47,206 nucleotides of DNA from Planctomycetota bacterium (GCA_029260765.1 JAJDCP010000170.1:1-47206), one strand, 5' to 3'. Counted from the stretch's first letter, positions 1 to 9,021 are shown. The notes: a model not told the origin generated them from the sequence alone. Made by a program: numbers and translations.

Positions 1-140
1 GCGCGAGTTAGACGGTATGTGGCGCCAGAAATCACATGTTTGCCTGTGCGCGTGTCCAAGGCCCAGGTACTATTCCTTGTAGGGGAGGGGTTTATCCCCT
101 CCCGAGCGAACGGGCGGGGGTAAACCCCGCCCCTACTTTT
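1..140. repeat. Dispersed GC-rich hairpin repeat, copy 1
   Basis: Bases 1-140 are closely similar to 22540-22702. Both copies begin GCGCGAGTTAGACGG and share the words CCAGAAAT and CAGGTACTA. Both then carry nested hairpins: GGGGAGGGG-TTTA-TCCCCTCCC, followed by a second stem ending ACCCCGCCCCTAC, all enclosed by GTAGGGG and CCCCTAC (79-136 here). Similarity stops at the run of T near 140, just before the first gene. The right end seen in the second copy (GTCTAACTCACGC) is missing here, so this copy is 3' truncated or a shorter form. It is probably a non-coding dispersed or MITE-like element. Confidence 0.75.
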
Positions 141-157
141 CGGCTTCGGCGGCTCCT

Positions 158-1831
158 GTGGCCCCCAGTTCGGTCCAGCAGGAGCAAGTGGGCGCGCTGC
201 TCGACGACGCGCAGAGTGCATTGCTGCGTGCACACCGATTTGGTGAAGAGGCGGTTTTCCTGCCTTCGGAAGCTCGGGCCGCGTTGGACGTGTCGGCGCA
301 GGCCGCGCTGCAGCAGGCCGTGACCAGCTACGCAGCGCTCGAAGGTCTGTGGGGGCGTTGGTTGGCCGGTTGTGGGGCGGGCCTGCGGGAGAGCTGGGAG
401 GCTGCCAGACTCGACCTCTGCCACCAGATCTGGCTGGTCCACAACCTGCTTGATCTGCCGGGCCAGCGGGCTTGGGAAGATCGGGTGCGCGGCCTGGCCG
501 GTGATCAGCCTCTCCCCGGGTTGCAGAAGGCCCGGGTCGAGCTCCAGACACCGCCGGGCGTGCAGCTGCACTTGTTCCGCTATGCGGTCGGCCTGCAGAC
601 CCGCTACACACTTCGGCCGGCGATTCCCTGTGCGGCCGACGGCAGCCCGTTGCCAGAGATCGAGCTGGCCGAGCCCCCGCGCCTGGCTCCGGAGAGCGTG
701 CTGGTCGCCCAGGCAGCCGAGCTCGCGGCCGTTGCGCGGGCGCCCGGAGTTCCTGCGCAGGTGCTCGAACGCATCCTCAGCGTGGCCCTGGAATTCGCCG
801 ACCGCAGCAGTCAGGAACATGCCTGCCGCGCGGCGTTGATGCTGGCCGAGCTGGGCAAACCCGAGTTCCTCGACGCCTGGCCGCAGCCCGGTGCCTTCAC
901 GCTCTATACGGTCTTTGGCGGGGAGAACACACGCTATCTGCTGAAAGTCGACGGCGAGTGGGCCTGCCAGCCGATGCCGGAAGAACATCTCGACCCCAGC
1001 GTGCTGGGTCTGCAGGACGGGGTAGGCTTCCGCGTCGTCGATGCGGTCAGCGGTGAGCTCTCGGACCTGGCCTGGGACAGCAGCCGCCACCGCCTGGGCC
1101 AGCAGTTCTACGCACAACCGTCCTACGCGTACGAAGCGGGCGAGCGCAACCGCCTGGCAGAGAGGCTGCTCGAGCTTCCTGCCGGTGCCTATCTCGTGCA
1201 GGTGTCGCGCCAGGGCTGGCAGACGATGTTCCTGCCGTTTGTGCTCGTGGCTGGTGACGAGCTGCGCTTCGACCTGGACCCCGAGCTCTGGACCGCGACC
1301 CCCGAGGGCTTCTGTTGGCGGGCTGGAGGGCGTGCCTATGTCTTGCCCCTGCACCGCCAGCACGATGCGCCACTGCTGCCCCCCGAGCGTTGGCTCCATG
1401 AGGTCGAAGCCCTGCGGATGAGCAGGCATCCCCTGTCGTTGGGGGACTTCCGGGCTTTTCAGGCGGACACCGGCCTGCGGGAAGTACCTGTAAGAGTGTG
1501 CGCCGACGGTCAGAGCATCTGGGAACACGACTACGACACCCCGCAGGGGGTGCTGTTCATCGACAGTCTGGCGCTAGAGGCCTACTGCGCCTGGCTGGGA
1601 ACGCGCTTCCCCGACTTCCTGTTCCGGCGTGCGCGTCCCGAAGAGCTGCACACCATCGAAGGCGGGCCCCACAACCAGCATGACGGCTACATCGAGAACG
1701 CCTACGGGCAGGTGATGCACCATACCCTGCCCAGCGGGGCCTATGATCCGCCCTTGCTCGATGAGAACCATCACGGCAGCGTGCCAGTTTCGAGGCGGAT
1801 CTGGCTGGTGGCGGAACCTCTCGGGGATTGA
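158..1831 (+). CDS. Protein with C-terminal sulfatase-modifying-factor (FGE-like) domain, possibly 5'-truncated
   Basis: The reading frame opens after a TAG at 80-82. Its first start is GTG at 158, with no convincing ribosome site, directly after the hairpin repeat. The N-terminal 200 residues are helical and Glu/Leu/Ala rich. Residues about 340-390 (ending in a PAGAYLVQVSRQGWQ-type stretch) resemble the PEGA-like module that precedes formylglycine-generating-enzyme domains in bacterial Ser/Thr kinase fusion proteins. Residues about 400-557 resemble the FGE/SUMF1 fold (LSLGDFRAF, LEAYCAWLG, FRRARPEELH, and VPVSRRIWLVAE at the end). The conserved cysteines of true FGE are absent, so catalysis is unlikely. 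Many relatives carry an N-terminal kinase. That domain is missing here, so the gene may be a 3' remnant cut off by the repeat. A decayed partial copy lies at 6402-6671. Confidence 0.7.
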   Translation: MAPSSVQQEQVGALLDDAQSALLRAHRFGEEAVFLPSEARAALDVSAQAALQQAVTSYAALEGLWGRWLAGCGAGLRESWEAARLDLCHQIWLVHNLLDLPGQRAWEDRVRGLAGDQPLPGLQKARVELQTPPGVQLHLFRYAVGLQTRYTLRPAIPCAADGSPLPEIELAEPPRLAPESVLVAQAAELAAVARAPGVPAQVLERILSVALEFADRSSQEHACRAALMLAELGKPEFLDAWPQPGAFTLYTVFGGENTRYLLKVDGEWACQPMPEEHLDPSVLGLQDGVGFRVVDAVSGELSDLAWDSSRHRLGQQFYAQPSYAYEAGERNRLAERLLELPAGAYLVQVSRQGWQTMFLPFVLVAGDELRFDLDPELWTATPEGFCWRAGGRAYVLPLHRQHDAPLLPPERWLHEVEALRMSRHPLSLGDFRAFQADTGLREVPVRVCADGQSIWEHDYDTPQGVLFIDSLALEAYCAWLGTRFPDFLFRRARPEELHTIEGGPHNQHDGYIENAYGQVMHHTLPSGAYDPPLLDENHHGSVPVSRRIWLVAEPLGD

Positions 1832-1931
1832 GGTTCTCGTGACGCAGCACGATAACTTCGCAACACCCTGTAGCGGCGGGGGGAGTCGTCCCAGGGCACT
1901 GCGGGCACAGCCCCTGCCTGTTTTGCGGCGC

Positions 1932-2399
1932 TCAGCTGGCGGGACGCCAGTAGCCCGCCACCCAGCGGTAGCGGTCCTGGAAGGGGACCGCCTCCCAGCG
2001 CCCGGGAACCCACTCTTTGCCAGGTTGCGCCTCGGTCCACGCGCCAGGCCGCCAGACCCAGGTCTCGCCGACGTATTCGTAGTACCCGCGCCGCCGCACC
2101 CAGCCGGGCCGGACCGCCTCCCAGCCGCCCTCCTGGTAGACCCAACGCGCGCCGGCGTTGTCCCAGTACCCCTGGCGGTAGACGAAACCCGGGCGGGCGG
2201 ACACGTAGCGGCCCCGTTGCCAGCGCCACTCGTTGCCGTCGAATTCCCAACGGGGCTCGATCCAGACCTGGCCGTTGACCCGCTCGAAGACGATGTCCTG
2301 GCCGCGCACCCGCGGCGGGATGAGCTCGCTTCGGGGCGTCGAGGCGCAGCCAGCCAGCCCAAGGATCAGCAGGCTCGCGAGGGATTGCAGGGGGGCCAT
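1932..2399 (-). CDS. WXXGXW-repeat lipoprotein
   Basis: A short exported protein of about 155 residues. It starts MAPLQSLASLLILGLAGC, a lipoprotein signal peptide with lipobox LAGC, so the mature protein should be lipid-anchored outside the inner membrane. The rest is built of aromatic and Gly/Trp repeats (GRYVSARPGFVYRQGYW, VWRPGAWTEA, WVPGRWEAVPF, WVAGYWRP), typical of the YXWGXW/BcpO-type repeat family, whose role is not known. Two ATG codons lie in tandem (2402 and 2399). The GGAGG at 2409-2405 is better spaced for the second. The gene converges with the preceding plus-strand gene. Confidence 0.8.
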   Translation of the reverse strand: MAPLQSLASLLILGLAGCASTPRSELIPPRVRGQDIVFERVNGQVWIEPRWEFDGNEWRWQRGRYVSARPGFVYRQGYWDNAGARWVYQEGGWEAVRPGWVRRRGYYEYVGETWVWRPGAWTEAQPGKEWVPGRWEAVPFQDRYRWVAGYWRPAS

Positions 2400-2592
2400 C
2401 ATCGCCTCCGGGTTCAAACGCCCGTGCAGTATCCTGGCGGGCTGCGGCGTTGTCCAGTGCGAACAGGGTCGAGGGCCATCAACCGCCGCAGCGGCGCTTC
2501 GGGGCGCGGGCCGCCGTTACAGCCGTCCGTCCGGCTTGAGGCGGCCCCCGTGGGGAGGTAGATTGGCGCAACCCTGCTACGGAGGAATCCCG

Positions 2593-5500
2593 ATGCGTCT
2601 GACTGCTCTGCTGCTGCTCGCGACGGCTCTGGTCGCCGATGAGGCGTTCTTTCCACGCACGCCCTGCCTCTCCCCAGACGGTGCGCTCGTGGTCTTTGGC
2701 CTCGATGGCGACCTGTGGTCGGTGCCCTTTGCGGGCGGACGGGCCGAGCGGCTGACGGCGCATCCGGCCTATGACCACAGCCCCATCTTCAGCCCGGACG
2801 GGCAGGCACTGGTGTTCGCGTCGGACCGTTTTGGCAATGACGACTTGTTCCACCTGCCGCTGCAGGGGGGGCAACCCGCGCGCCTGACCTTTGCGGCCAG
2901 CGCCGATGTCCCGCAAGCGTGGCATGATGACGGACGGATCGTGTTCGCCAGCCGGCGCTGGTTCCCCTACCCGATGTCCACCCAGCTCTGGCAGCTGCCG
3001 GCCTCGGGGGGCACACCCTCCCCGTTCGTGGGGACCTTCGCCAACGCGGTCGCCTTCGGGCCCGCCGACGCTTTTGTCTGCCAGGTCGGGGGCTGGCGCC
3101 TGGGACGCAAAGGCTACCGCGGCAGCGCCCAGCCGGACCTGTGGCTCTTCCGTGCCGACGAGCCGCCGCGCCAGCTCACCACGCACCGAGGGGTGGACAG
3201 CCACCCTATGTGGGGCGACGACGGGCGCATCTATTGGCTGAACGACCAGGACGGCGTCTTCAACCTCTGGAGCATGGCCGCGGACGGCAGCGATCTGCGC
3301 CAGCTGAGCTTCTTTGCCGAGGACGGAGCGCGCAACGCACGCATGAGCCGCAACGGGCAGCGCATCGTGCTCGAGGCGGGCATGGGGCTGCACACCTGGC
3401 AGCGCGGCCAGAAAGGGACGCGCCCGATGGCGATCGACGTGCTGCGCGACGCGCTTGAGAACCCGCAGATCGTGGAGGCGGCGTCCTCCGCCAGCGAGCT
3501 CAGCAGCGCCGGAGACGAGCTCGCGCTGGTGGTGCGTGGCGAGATCGCGCTGTTGCATCGCGAGCTGGGTGGCAGCGCGCGGCTCCTCCAGCCCCACGCG
3601 GCGCGCGAAGAGGGGATCGCGTTCCGGCCAGGGCGGCCTGACACGCTGGTGCTGGTGACCGACCGCGACCCGGCGCTGGCCACGCGCTTCGGCCGGCCCC
3701 GCATCGCGCTGTGCGTGCCCGCCGACACCGCGAGCGAGACGCTGCGCAAGGCGCGCCACACCCGACTGCTGTACCTGACCAGCGCCGAACGCAGCTGTCA
3801 CAGCCCTGGCTGGTCGCCCGATGGGCAGTGGCTCGCCTATCTCGAGGGCAAGGGAGACCTCCGGATCATGCGGGCTGACGGCAGCGAAGACCGCTTGCTG
3901 GCGGCCCACTGGTCCCAGGCGGACTTCGCCTGGTCCCCCGACAGCCGCTACCTGGCGTATGCACAGGAGGACCGCCACTACAACTCCGACATCTGGCTGC
4001 TGCCGATCGATGGCAGCGCTCCAGCGCTGAACCTCAGCCGCCATCCGGATGATGACACGCGCCCCGTCTGGAGCCCCGATGGGCGGCAGCTCGCCTGGTC
4101 GACGCGCCGGCATGAGAACCAGGCCGACGTGTACGCGGTCTACCTGCGCTCCGAAGACCACCAGCGGAGCCGCGAGCAGTGGCGGGAGTGGGACACCACG
4201 GGCGGCCCCGAGCCGGATTCGCTGCATGTGGTCGTCGACGCCGACGAGCTCTACCTGCGCACCAGGCGCCTGAGCAGCCTGCCCGGGGACGAGTTCCCGG
4301 TCGCGTTCACTGCCGACGCGCAGCGGCTGGTCTTCTCCGCGGAAGTGGACGGCCAGCGCGACTTGTTCAGCGTCGACCGCTTCGGCCGCGATCGCAAGCG
4401 GGTCACCAGCGGTGGCACCAACCCCCGGGACGTCGAGGTCGACGCGCTAGGCAAGGAGCTGGTCTTCCTCAGTGGCGGCCGTCCGGCATGGCTGCCGCTC
4501 GCGGGCGGCAAGCTCGAGAAGGCCAGCTTCAGCGCCCGGCTGACGATCTCCAGGCAGGGCGAGCGGCTGCAGATCCTCGACGAGGCGGTGCGGCGTCTGG
4601 GGGAGAGCTTCTACGATCCGGCGATGCACGGGGCAGACTGGCCCCGGCTGCAAGGGATCTACCGCGAGCGCGTCGCGCGGGTCGGCTGCGAGCGCGACTA
4701 TGCGGACCTGCTGAACATGCTGCTCGGCGAGCTCAACTCCAGCCACCAGGGCTACCGCGGGCCATCGTCCCGCAGCCCCTACGGCAGCTCAGGCTACCTG
4801 GGTCTGCGTTTCGATGCTCAGGCCGTAGACGGCGGCCTGCGCGTCGCGGAGGTGCTGAGCGATGGTCCGGCCGACACCGAGACCGGCCGGCTGGTCCCCG
4901 GAGACGTCCTGTTGCGTATCGATGGCAGCCCGGTCGACGCCTCCCACAACGTCTTCGAGCCTCTGCAGGGCAAGGCTGGCATGCCCGTACTGGTCGAGCT
5001 GCGCCGCGCAGCGGACACCCTGGAGCTCGAGCTCGAGCCGGTGGACGGCGGGAGAATTCGGCAGCTCGCCTACCGGGAGATGGAGCGGGTGCGTAGCGCA
5101 CGGGTGACCGAGGCCAGCGCCGGCCGGTTGGCGTATATCCACATCCAGGGCATGGGGCAGCCGCAGCTCGAAGACTTCGAGCGTGACCTCTACGCGCAGG
5201 CCGAGGGCCGCGAGGCGCTGCTCATCGACGTGCGCGACAACGGCGGGGGCTGGACCACGGACATGCTGCTGACGATCCTGACCCAACCCGTGCACGCGTA
5301 CACGATCGGCCGCGATGGCCAGCCAGGCTATCCACAGCCGCGCTTTCCCCTGTACCGCTGGGAGCGGCCGGTGGTCGTGTTGTGCAACCAGAACAGCTTC
5401 TCCAACGCCGAGATCTTCTCCTGGGCGATCCAGACCACGGGGCGTGGCACGGTCGTGGGCACGGAGACAGCCGGCGGCGTGATCTCGACGGGCGGTTGGT

Positions 5501-5718
5501 CGACTCTGAACGGGGGGTCCTTCCGCCTGCCCTTCCGCGGCTGGTACGTCTACGGTTCGGGGACCAACATGGAGCACAACGGCTGCGTGCCGGACGTGTC
5601 CGTGCCCTACACGCCGGGCGATGGGCTGCGCGGAGTCGACCCGCAGCTGGAGGAGGCGATCCGGCTGGCCATCGAGGCAGCGGACGCGTTGGAAGCGGAT
5701 CCGGAGACGGGGCGTTGA
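2593..5718 (+). CDS. Tricorn-type S41 protease
   Basis: A large exported protease of about 1041 residues. The reading frame is open from 2233, but ATG 2593 follows GGAGGAAT and begins a clear signal peptide (MRLTALLLLATALVADE), so I chose it. N-terminal TolB/PD40-like beta-propeller repeats (SPDGALVVFG, FSPDGQALVFASDR) are followed by a second propeller, a tricorn C1 region, a PDZ domain around residues 735-810 and the S41 core. The catalytic set is visible: His718 in SSHQGY, the nucleophile Ser937 in NSFSNAEI and Glu994 in NMEHNG. The size and domain order match bacterial tricorn homologues, which degrade peptides in the periplasm or cytoplasm. The signal peptide suggests export here. No operon partner is seen. 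Confidence 0.92.
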   Translation: MRLTALLLLATALVADEAFFPRTPCLSPDGALVVFGLDGDLWSVPFAGGRAERLTAHPAYDHSPIFSPDGQALVFASDRFGNDDLFHLPLQGGQPARLTFAASADVPQAWHDDGRIVFASRRWFPYPMSTQLWQLPASGGTPSPFVGTFANAVAFGPADAFVCQVGGWRLGRKGYRGSAQPDLWLFRADEPPRQLTTHRGVDSHPMWGDDGRIYWLNDQDGVFNLWSMAADGSDLRQLSFFAEDGARNARMSRNGQRIVLEAGMGLHTWQRGQKGTRPMAIDVLRDALENPQIVEAASSASELSSAGDELALVVRGEIALLHRELGGSARLLQPHAAREEGIAFRPGRPDTLVLVTDRDPALATRFGRPRIALCVPADTASETLRKARHTRLLYLTSAERSCHSPGWSPDGQWLAYLEGKGDLRIMRADGSEDRLLAAHWSQADFAWSPDSRYLAYAQEDRHYNSDIWLLPIDGSAPALNLSRHPDDDTRPVWSPDGRQLAWSTRRHENQADVYAVYLRSEDHQRSREQWREWDTTGGPEPDSLHVVVDADELYLRTRRLSSLPGDEFPVAFTADAQRLVFSAEVDGQRDLFSVDRFGRDRKRVTSGGTNPRDVEVDALGKELVFLSGGRPAWLPLAGGKLEKASFSARLTISRQGERLQILDEAVRRLGESFYDPAMHGADWPRLQGIYRERVARVGCERDYADLLNMLLGELNSSHQGYRGPSSRSPYGSSGYLGLRFDAQAVDGGLRVAEVLSDGPADTETGRLVPGDVLLRIDGSPVDASHNVFEPLQGKAGMPVLVELRRAADTLELELEPVDGGRIRQLAYREMERVRSARVTEASAGRLAYIHIQGMGQPQLEDFERDLYAQAEGREALLIDVRDNGGGWTTDMLLTILTQPVHAYTIGRDGQPGYPQPRFPLYRWERPVVVLCNQNSFSNAEIFSWAIQTTGRGTVVGTETAGGVISTGGWSTLNGGSFRLPFRGWYVYGSGTNMEHNGCVPDVSVPYTPGDGLRGVDPQLEEAIRLAIEAADALEADPETGR

Positions 5719-5810
5719 AGGTCGTGCCCGGAGAACAGGTCCGCGAAGAGCAGGAACAGGAATCCCTGACCGTCCTGCGCTCCACTGCCGGAGCGCCGCG
5801 CACCCAGAGT

Positions 5811-5863
5811 GGTACAACAAAACCTATACAAATGCTTGACAGTCGGTAGGTGATGCGTAGACT
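5811..5863 (+). promoter_or_regulatory. Promoter of the tspO gene with CarH/LitR-like TACAA sites
   Basis: A perfect -35 TTGACA (5836-5841) and a TAGACT -10 (5858-5863), 16 bp apart, lie 22 bp before the tspO start. Immediately upstream are two direct TACAA half-sites, GGTACAACA (5811-5819) and CCTATACAAATG (5823-5834). Words of this kind occur at operators of B12-dependent light-sensing MerR regulators (CarH/LitR), which often control tspO. The promoter is well supported; the regulator assignment is inference, and no such regulator gene is in the window. Confidence 0.5.
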
Positions 5864-5884
5864 TCAGGAAACAAGGAGATCGCC

Positions 5885-6400
5885 ATGCCACCCACTGCCA
5901 GCCCCCCGCTCACGCCCACCAAACCGTCATCAGCCCTGCGCACGGCGATCACGGCGAGCCTGGCGATCCTGTTGTGCAACGCCGTGGGCATCGCGGGCGC
6001 CCTGCTCACCTCCACGGACACAGACTGGTACCAGACCCTGACCAAGCCTTCGTTCCAACCACCTGGGTGGGTGTTCGGGCCGGTCTGGACATTGCTCTAC
6101 ACGCTGATGGGCGTCGCGCTCTTCCGCGTGTTCGTGCGCCGCAGCGCGCCGGGCGGCAGCGCCGCGTTGACGCTGTTCGGCGTCCAGTTGCTGCTCAATG
6201 CGATCTGGTCGCCGCTGTTCTTCGGTGCCCAGGCCATCACTGCCGCGCTGGTGGTGATCGTGCTGATGGTCCTGGCCGTGGTGGCCACCATGCGCAGCTT
6301 CTGGGGCATCGACCGCCCCGCCGCCTGGCTGCTCGCGCCCTATCTGGCGTGGATCGGTTTCGCGACGGTGCTCAACGGGGCGCTGCTCGCGCTGAACTGA
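5885..6400 (+). CDS. tspO: TspO/MBR family membrane protein
   Basis: A 171-residue, five-helix membrane protein of the tryptophan-rich sensory protein / peripheral benzodiazepine receptor family. Family hallmarks are visible: LTKPSFQPPGWVFGPVWTLL (residues about 52-71), YTLMGVALFRVF, LNAIWSPLFFGAQ, and a last helix ending IGFATVLNGALLALN. Homologues bind porphyrins and tetrapyrroles and modulate oxidative- or light-stress responses. ATG 5885 follows AAGGAG with good spacing. The N-terminal 17 residues are a Pro/Thr-rich extension. The gene is monocistronic and preceded by a strong sigma-70-type promoter; directly after its stop lies a decayed copy of the first gene. Confidence 0.93.
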   Translation: MPPTASPPLTPTKPSSALRTAITASLAILLCNAVGIAGALLTSTDTDWYQTLTKPSFQPPGWVFGPVWTLLYTLMGVALFRVFVRRSAPGGSAALTLFGVQLLLNAIWSPLFFGAQAITAALVVIVLMVLAVVATMRSFWGIDRPAAWLLAPYLAWIGFATVLNGALLALN

Positions 6401-6401
6401 G

Positions 6402-6671
6402 TTCTGCTGGCGGGCCGGAGGGCGTGCATATGCCGTACCCTTGCAGGGGCAGCACGATGCGCCGCTGCTGCCTCCGGAGCGCAGGCTCCGCGAGGTTGAA
6501 GCCCTACAGATACGCCCCACAACCAGCATGATGGCTAGATCGAGAACGCCTGCGGGCAGGTGATGCACCATACCCCGCCCGGCGGGGCCTATGATCCGCT
6601 CTTGCTCGTCGAGAACATCACGGCACCGTACCGGTTTCGATGCGGATTGGGTGGGTGGCGGAACCCCTAAG
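6402..6671 (+). pseudogene. Decayed partial copy of the FGE-like gene at 158-1831
   Basis: Bases 6402-6510 match 1310-1417 of the first gene at roughly 85 percent by eye (shared CAGCACGATGCGCC, TGAAGCCCT-like words). After a jump, 6515-6671 matches 1667-1827 (shared CCACAACCAGCATGA, GGCAGGTGATGCACCATACC, GGGGCCTATGATCCGC). About 250 bp of the parent is deleted between the blocks. The frame is broken: the codons equal to GGCTACATC read GGCTAGATC, giving TAG, and small indels occur near the end. No start codon or ribosome site exists, so this is a non-functional duplication remnant. Confidence 0.85.
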
Positions 6672-6684
6672 GTATGGAGACGGC

Positions 6685-7809
6685 CTACGGCCGCAAGACG
6701 CAACCGCCGACAGCAGTGCTGTTCCACTTCGCCCGCATCGCTTCAGCGAACGCGCTGAGGGGAAAGACCTGTGAGACGTGTGGCTTCAGCTTACCCGCCT
6801 CCACCCACGCAAGCAGCGCCCCCAGGCGCGCGGGACGCAGGCTCGGGTCGTGGTGGGTCGAGATCACGGTCGGGCAGCCCAGCACCTGCAGGCCTTTCAT
6901 CATGATCAGGTTGGTCGGCAGCACGTTGGCGTTGGGGGCGCCACGCTGCCCCTTGCCGCGCGCGACGAACGGGGTCGCCGCCCAACCCACGATCAGAAAA
7001 CGGGCGCCAAAGCGCACACAGCGCAGGCTCTCGAGAGACACGGCACCGCCGACCCCGTCGTAGACGACATCGACGCCCTCGCCGTCGGTCAGCGCACGGA
7101 CCTGCTGGCGGAAGGCGGTGCTGCCATCCGCCTGCTGCGAGCACACTACGTGGTCGGCGCCTTGAGCCTCGACCTGCGCAAGTTTGCTGGGCGAGCGGCC
7201 CGTGGCGATCACCCGCGCGCCGAGCAGCTTGGCGATGTGCACGGCGGCCAGGCCGGTCGCGCCGGAGGCTCCATGGATCAGCACGGTCTCGCCGGCTTGC
7301 AGACGGCCGCGCGCCACCAGGCAGTGGTAGGCGGTCTCGTAGTTGCCCAGGAAGTTGCAGGCCTGATCAAAGTCGAAGCCGGCAGGTAATGGCAGGGCGG
7401 CGGCAGCGGGCGCGACGGCGTAGCTGGCGAAACCGCCCCAACGCTGGTGGCGGCCTTTCGATCGGGGTCCGGTCAGGAAACCGTCGGCCATGACCGGGTC
7501 GCCGACCTGCAACGAAGGGGGAACCTCGGGGCCGCACCAGACCAGCTCTCCACTGTATTCGAGACCCGGAGTATACGGAGGCTGAGCCATGTGCTGGTAC
7601 TGGCCGCTGGTCATCAGCAGGTCTACCCAGCCGACCGCAGCGCTACGCACGGCGATGACCACGTCGTCGGGTTGCAGTTGAGATGGATCGGGGGCGGGCT
7701 GGCTCTCAAGCGTGCAGAAGTGCTCGAGCGCATCGAGCGGGGTCTCGCCGAACTCGGAGACTACGACGTGTTGGCCGGGCGGGCCTGGCGGTTGGGGCGC
7801 TGCGGGCAT
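6685..7809 (-). CDS. NADPH:quinone oxidoreductase-like medium-chain dehydrogenase
   Basis: A 374-residue zinc-free medium-chain dehydrogenase/reductase of the quinone oxidoreductase type. An N-terminal GroES-like substrate domain (PPYTPGLEYSGELV, VGDPVMA) is followed by a Rossmann cofactor domain with the nucleotide motif HGASGATGLAAVHIAK around residues 186-201 and VDVVYDGVGG. The catalytic-zinc cysteine/histidine set is absent, as expected for the QOR branch. It probably uses NADPH to reduce quinones or enals in the cytoplasm. ATG 7809 is preceded by TAGGAGAG. It lies 9 bp downstream of the DUF1444-like gene on the same strand, so the two are probably co-transcribed. Confidence 0.9.
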   Translation of the reverse strand: MPAAPQPPGPPGQHVVVSEFGETPLDALEHFCTLESQPAPDPSQLQPDDVVIAVRSAAVGWVDLLMTSGQYQHMAQPPYTPGLEYSGELVWCGPEVPPSLQVGDPVMADGFLTGPRSKGRHQRWGGFASYAVAPAAAALPLPAGFDFDQACNFLGNYETAYHCLVARGRLQAGETVLIHGASGATGLAAVHIAKLLGARVIATGRSPSKLAQVEAQGADHVVCSQQADGSTAFRQQVRALTDGEGVDVVYDGVGGAVSLESLRCVRFGARFLIVGWAATPFVARGKGQRGAPNANVLPTNLIMMKGLQVLGCPTVISTHHDPSLRPARLGALLAWVEAGKLKPHVSQVFPLSAFAEAMRAKWNSTAVGGCVLRP

Positions 7810-7818
7810 CGCTCTCTC

Positions 7819-9021
7819 CTACAACAAGATCAATGGCGAGCGGCTCTCGGGTTCAAAGCCATCGGTGCTGACCTGCCAGACCGCGCGGCTGACCGGGTAG
7901 GGGCTCTGCTCGTAGGAGTTCTCGACATTCTGGATGATGTGCTCGCTGTCGGGAGAGTGGCCGCGGGGAAACGCGATCAGCTCGTCCAGGCTGGGCAGGC
8001 AGGCGCGGCAGCCGAGTCCCAGGGTCTCGACCAACAGGCGGCGCAACCCGGGCAACAACAGCATGGCGTGGGCGTGTGGATGGCCCTCGAACAGGACCAG
8101 GCTGGGCGCATCGGCGCTCGGCCCCATCACTTGAGGGGGAAACAGAGTCAACAACTGCTCGAGGTTTTCCAGGGCGCGGGCGAGGGCTGCATCCCAATCG
8201 AGCCCCAGCTGCTGGAGATCGTTGGCGCCGAGGTATTTGTCCAGCGGGGGCTGGTGGTGGACCAGCGTCAGCCAGAGCCCGCCGGCGTGCTCGCGGTAGA
8301 CAATGGCACCCTCCTCGAGCCCCGCGAAGCGCTCGCTCGGCATCAGGCGCGGAAAGATGGCCTCGCAGCTCAGCGCGACCGGATCCTCTTCTCCCGCCTC
8401 GGGCAGGTCGGGCAGCGAGGCGACGTATTCTGCGATGATCTCGTGCTTGCGCGCGGGCTCAGCGGCGATGCGCAAGGAGACGTTGCTCACGGCCAGACGC
8501 GCTTTGGGTTGCTCGGGACGCTCGATCTCGAGAATGGTGGGGTCGGGCATGCGGCATTCGCACTCCGGCCACTGTTTCTCAAAGGCATCCGTCAGCTGCA
8601 TCGCCAACCCCAGGTGGAAACCCGGGTCGATGACCAGGCTGGCCATCACGGCATCAAAGCTCGAGCGGTAGCGTTCGATGTCTCGCGGAGCCTGCAGCAC
8701 CACCACGATGACCCCGGCGCTGCAGGCAAGGATCGCGATCAGCTCCTGTTCTGTCGGAAAGCTCACCGTCGCCCATGCCCGGGGTGCAGGTTCGTCGTCG
8801 TCAGCGCTCTGCAGCCCTTCGATGGATACACAGCCCGACTGCTGCGCGACCTCTTGCAACATCTGTTCGGGCGACAAGGGCACCGGGGGCAGGACCATCA
8901 CGCGCAGATGTGTCGGGGGACACACGAGCCGCAAGACTTCCTGAGGATCTTCGAGCTCACTGGTTTGCCAATCCTCGCCGAGGTGGAGCGAGACCAGTCC
9001 GGGAACGCTGTGCTGGGGCAT
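7819..9021 (-). CDS. DUF1444 (YtpQ)-like protein
   Basis: A 400-residue cytoplasmic protein without signal peptide or membrane helices. Residues about 220-395 follow the DUF1444/YtpQ pattern: an EGAIVYREHAGG-like strand, YLGANDLQQLGLDWDAALA, a NLEQLL helix, SLVLFEGHPHAHAMLLLPGL and CLPSLDELIAFPRG. The family's function is unknown. The N-terminal 150 residues form a separate alpha/beta region that may be DcrB/PsbP-like (weak). ATG 9021 is preceded by GGAG 9 bases away. It is the first gene of a two-gene unit with the oxidoreductase downstream. Confidence 0.7.
   Translation of the reverse strand: MPQHSVPGLVSLHLGEDWQTSELEDPQEVLRLVCPPTHLRVMVLPPVPLSPEQMLQEVAQQSGCVSIEGLQSADDDEPAPRAWATVSFPTEQELIAILACSAGVIVVVLQAPRDIERYRSSFDAVMASLVIDPGFHLGLAMQLTDAFEKQWPECECRMPDPTILEIERPEQPKARLAVSNVSLRIAAEPARKHEIIAEYVASLPDLPEAGEEDPVALSCEAIFPRLMPSERFAGLEEGAIVYREHAGGLWLTLVHHQPPLDKYLGANDLQQLGLDWDAALARALENLEQLLTLFPPQVMGPSADAPSLVLFEGHPHAHAMLLLPGLRRLLVETLGLGCRACLPSLDELIAFPRGHSPDSEHIIQNVENSYEQSPYPVSRAVWQVSTDGFEPESRSPLILL

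Noticed and set aside
92..1528. 478-codon open frame on the minus strand
   Set aside because: It lies antisense to the FGE-like gene and has no recognisable protein character; it is a GC-rich shadow frame.
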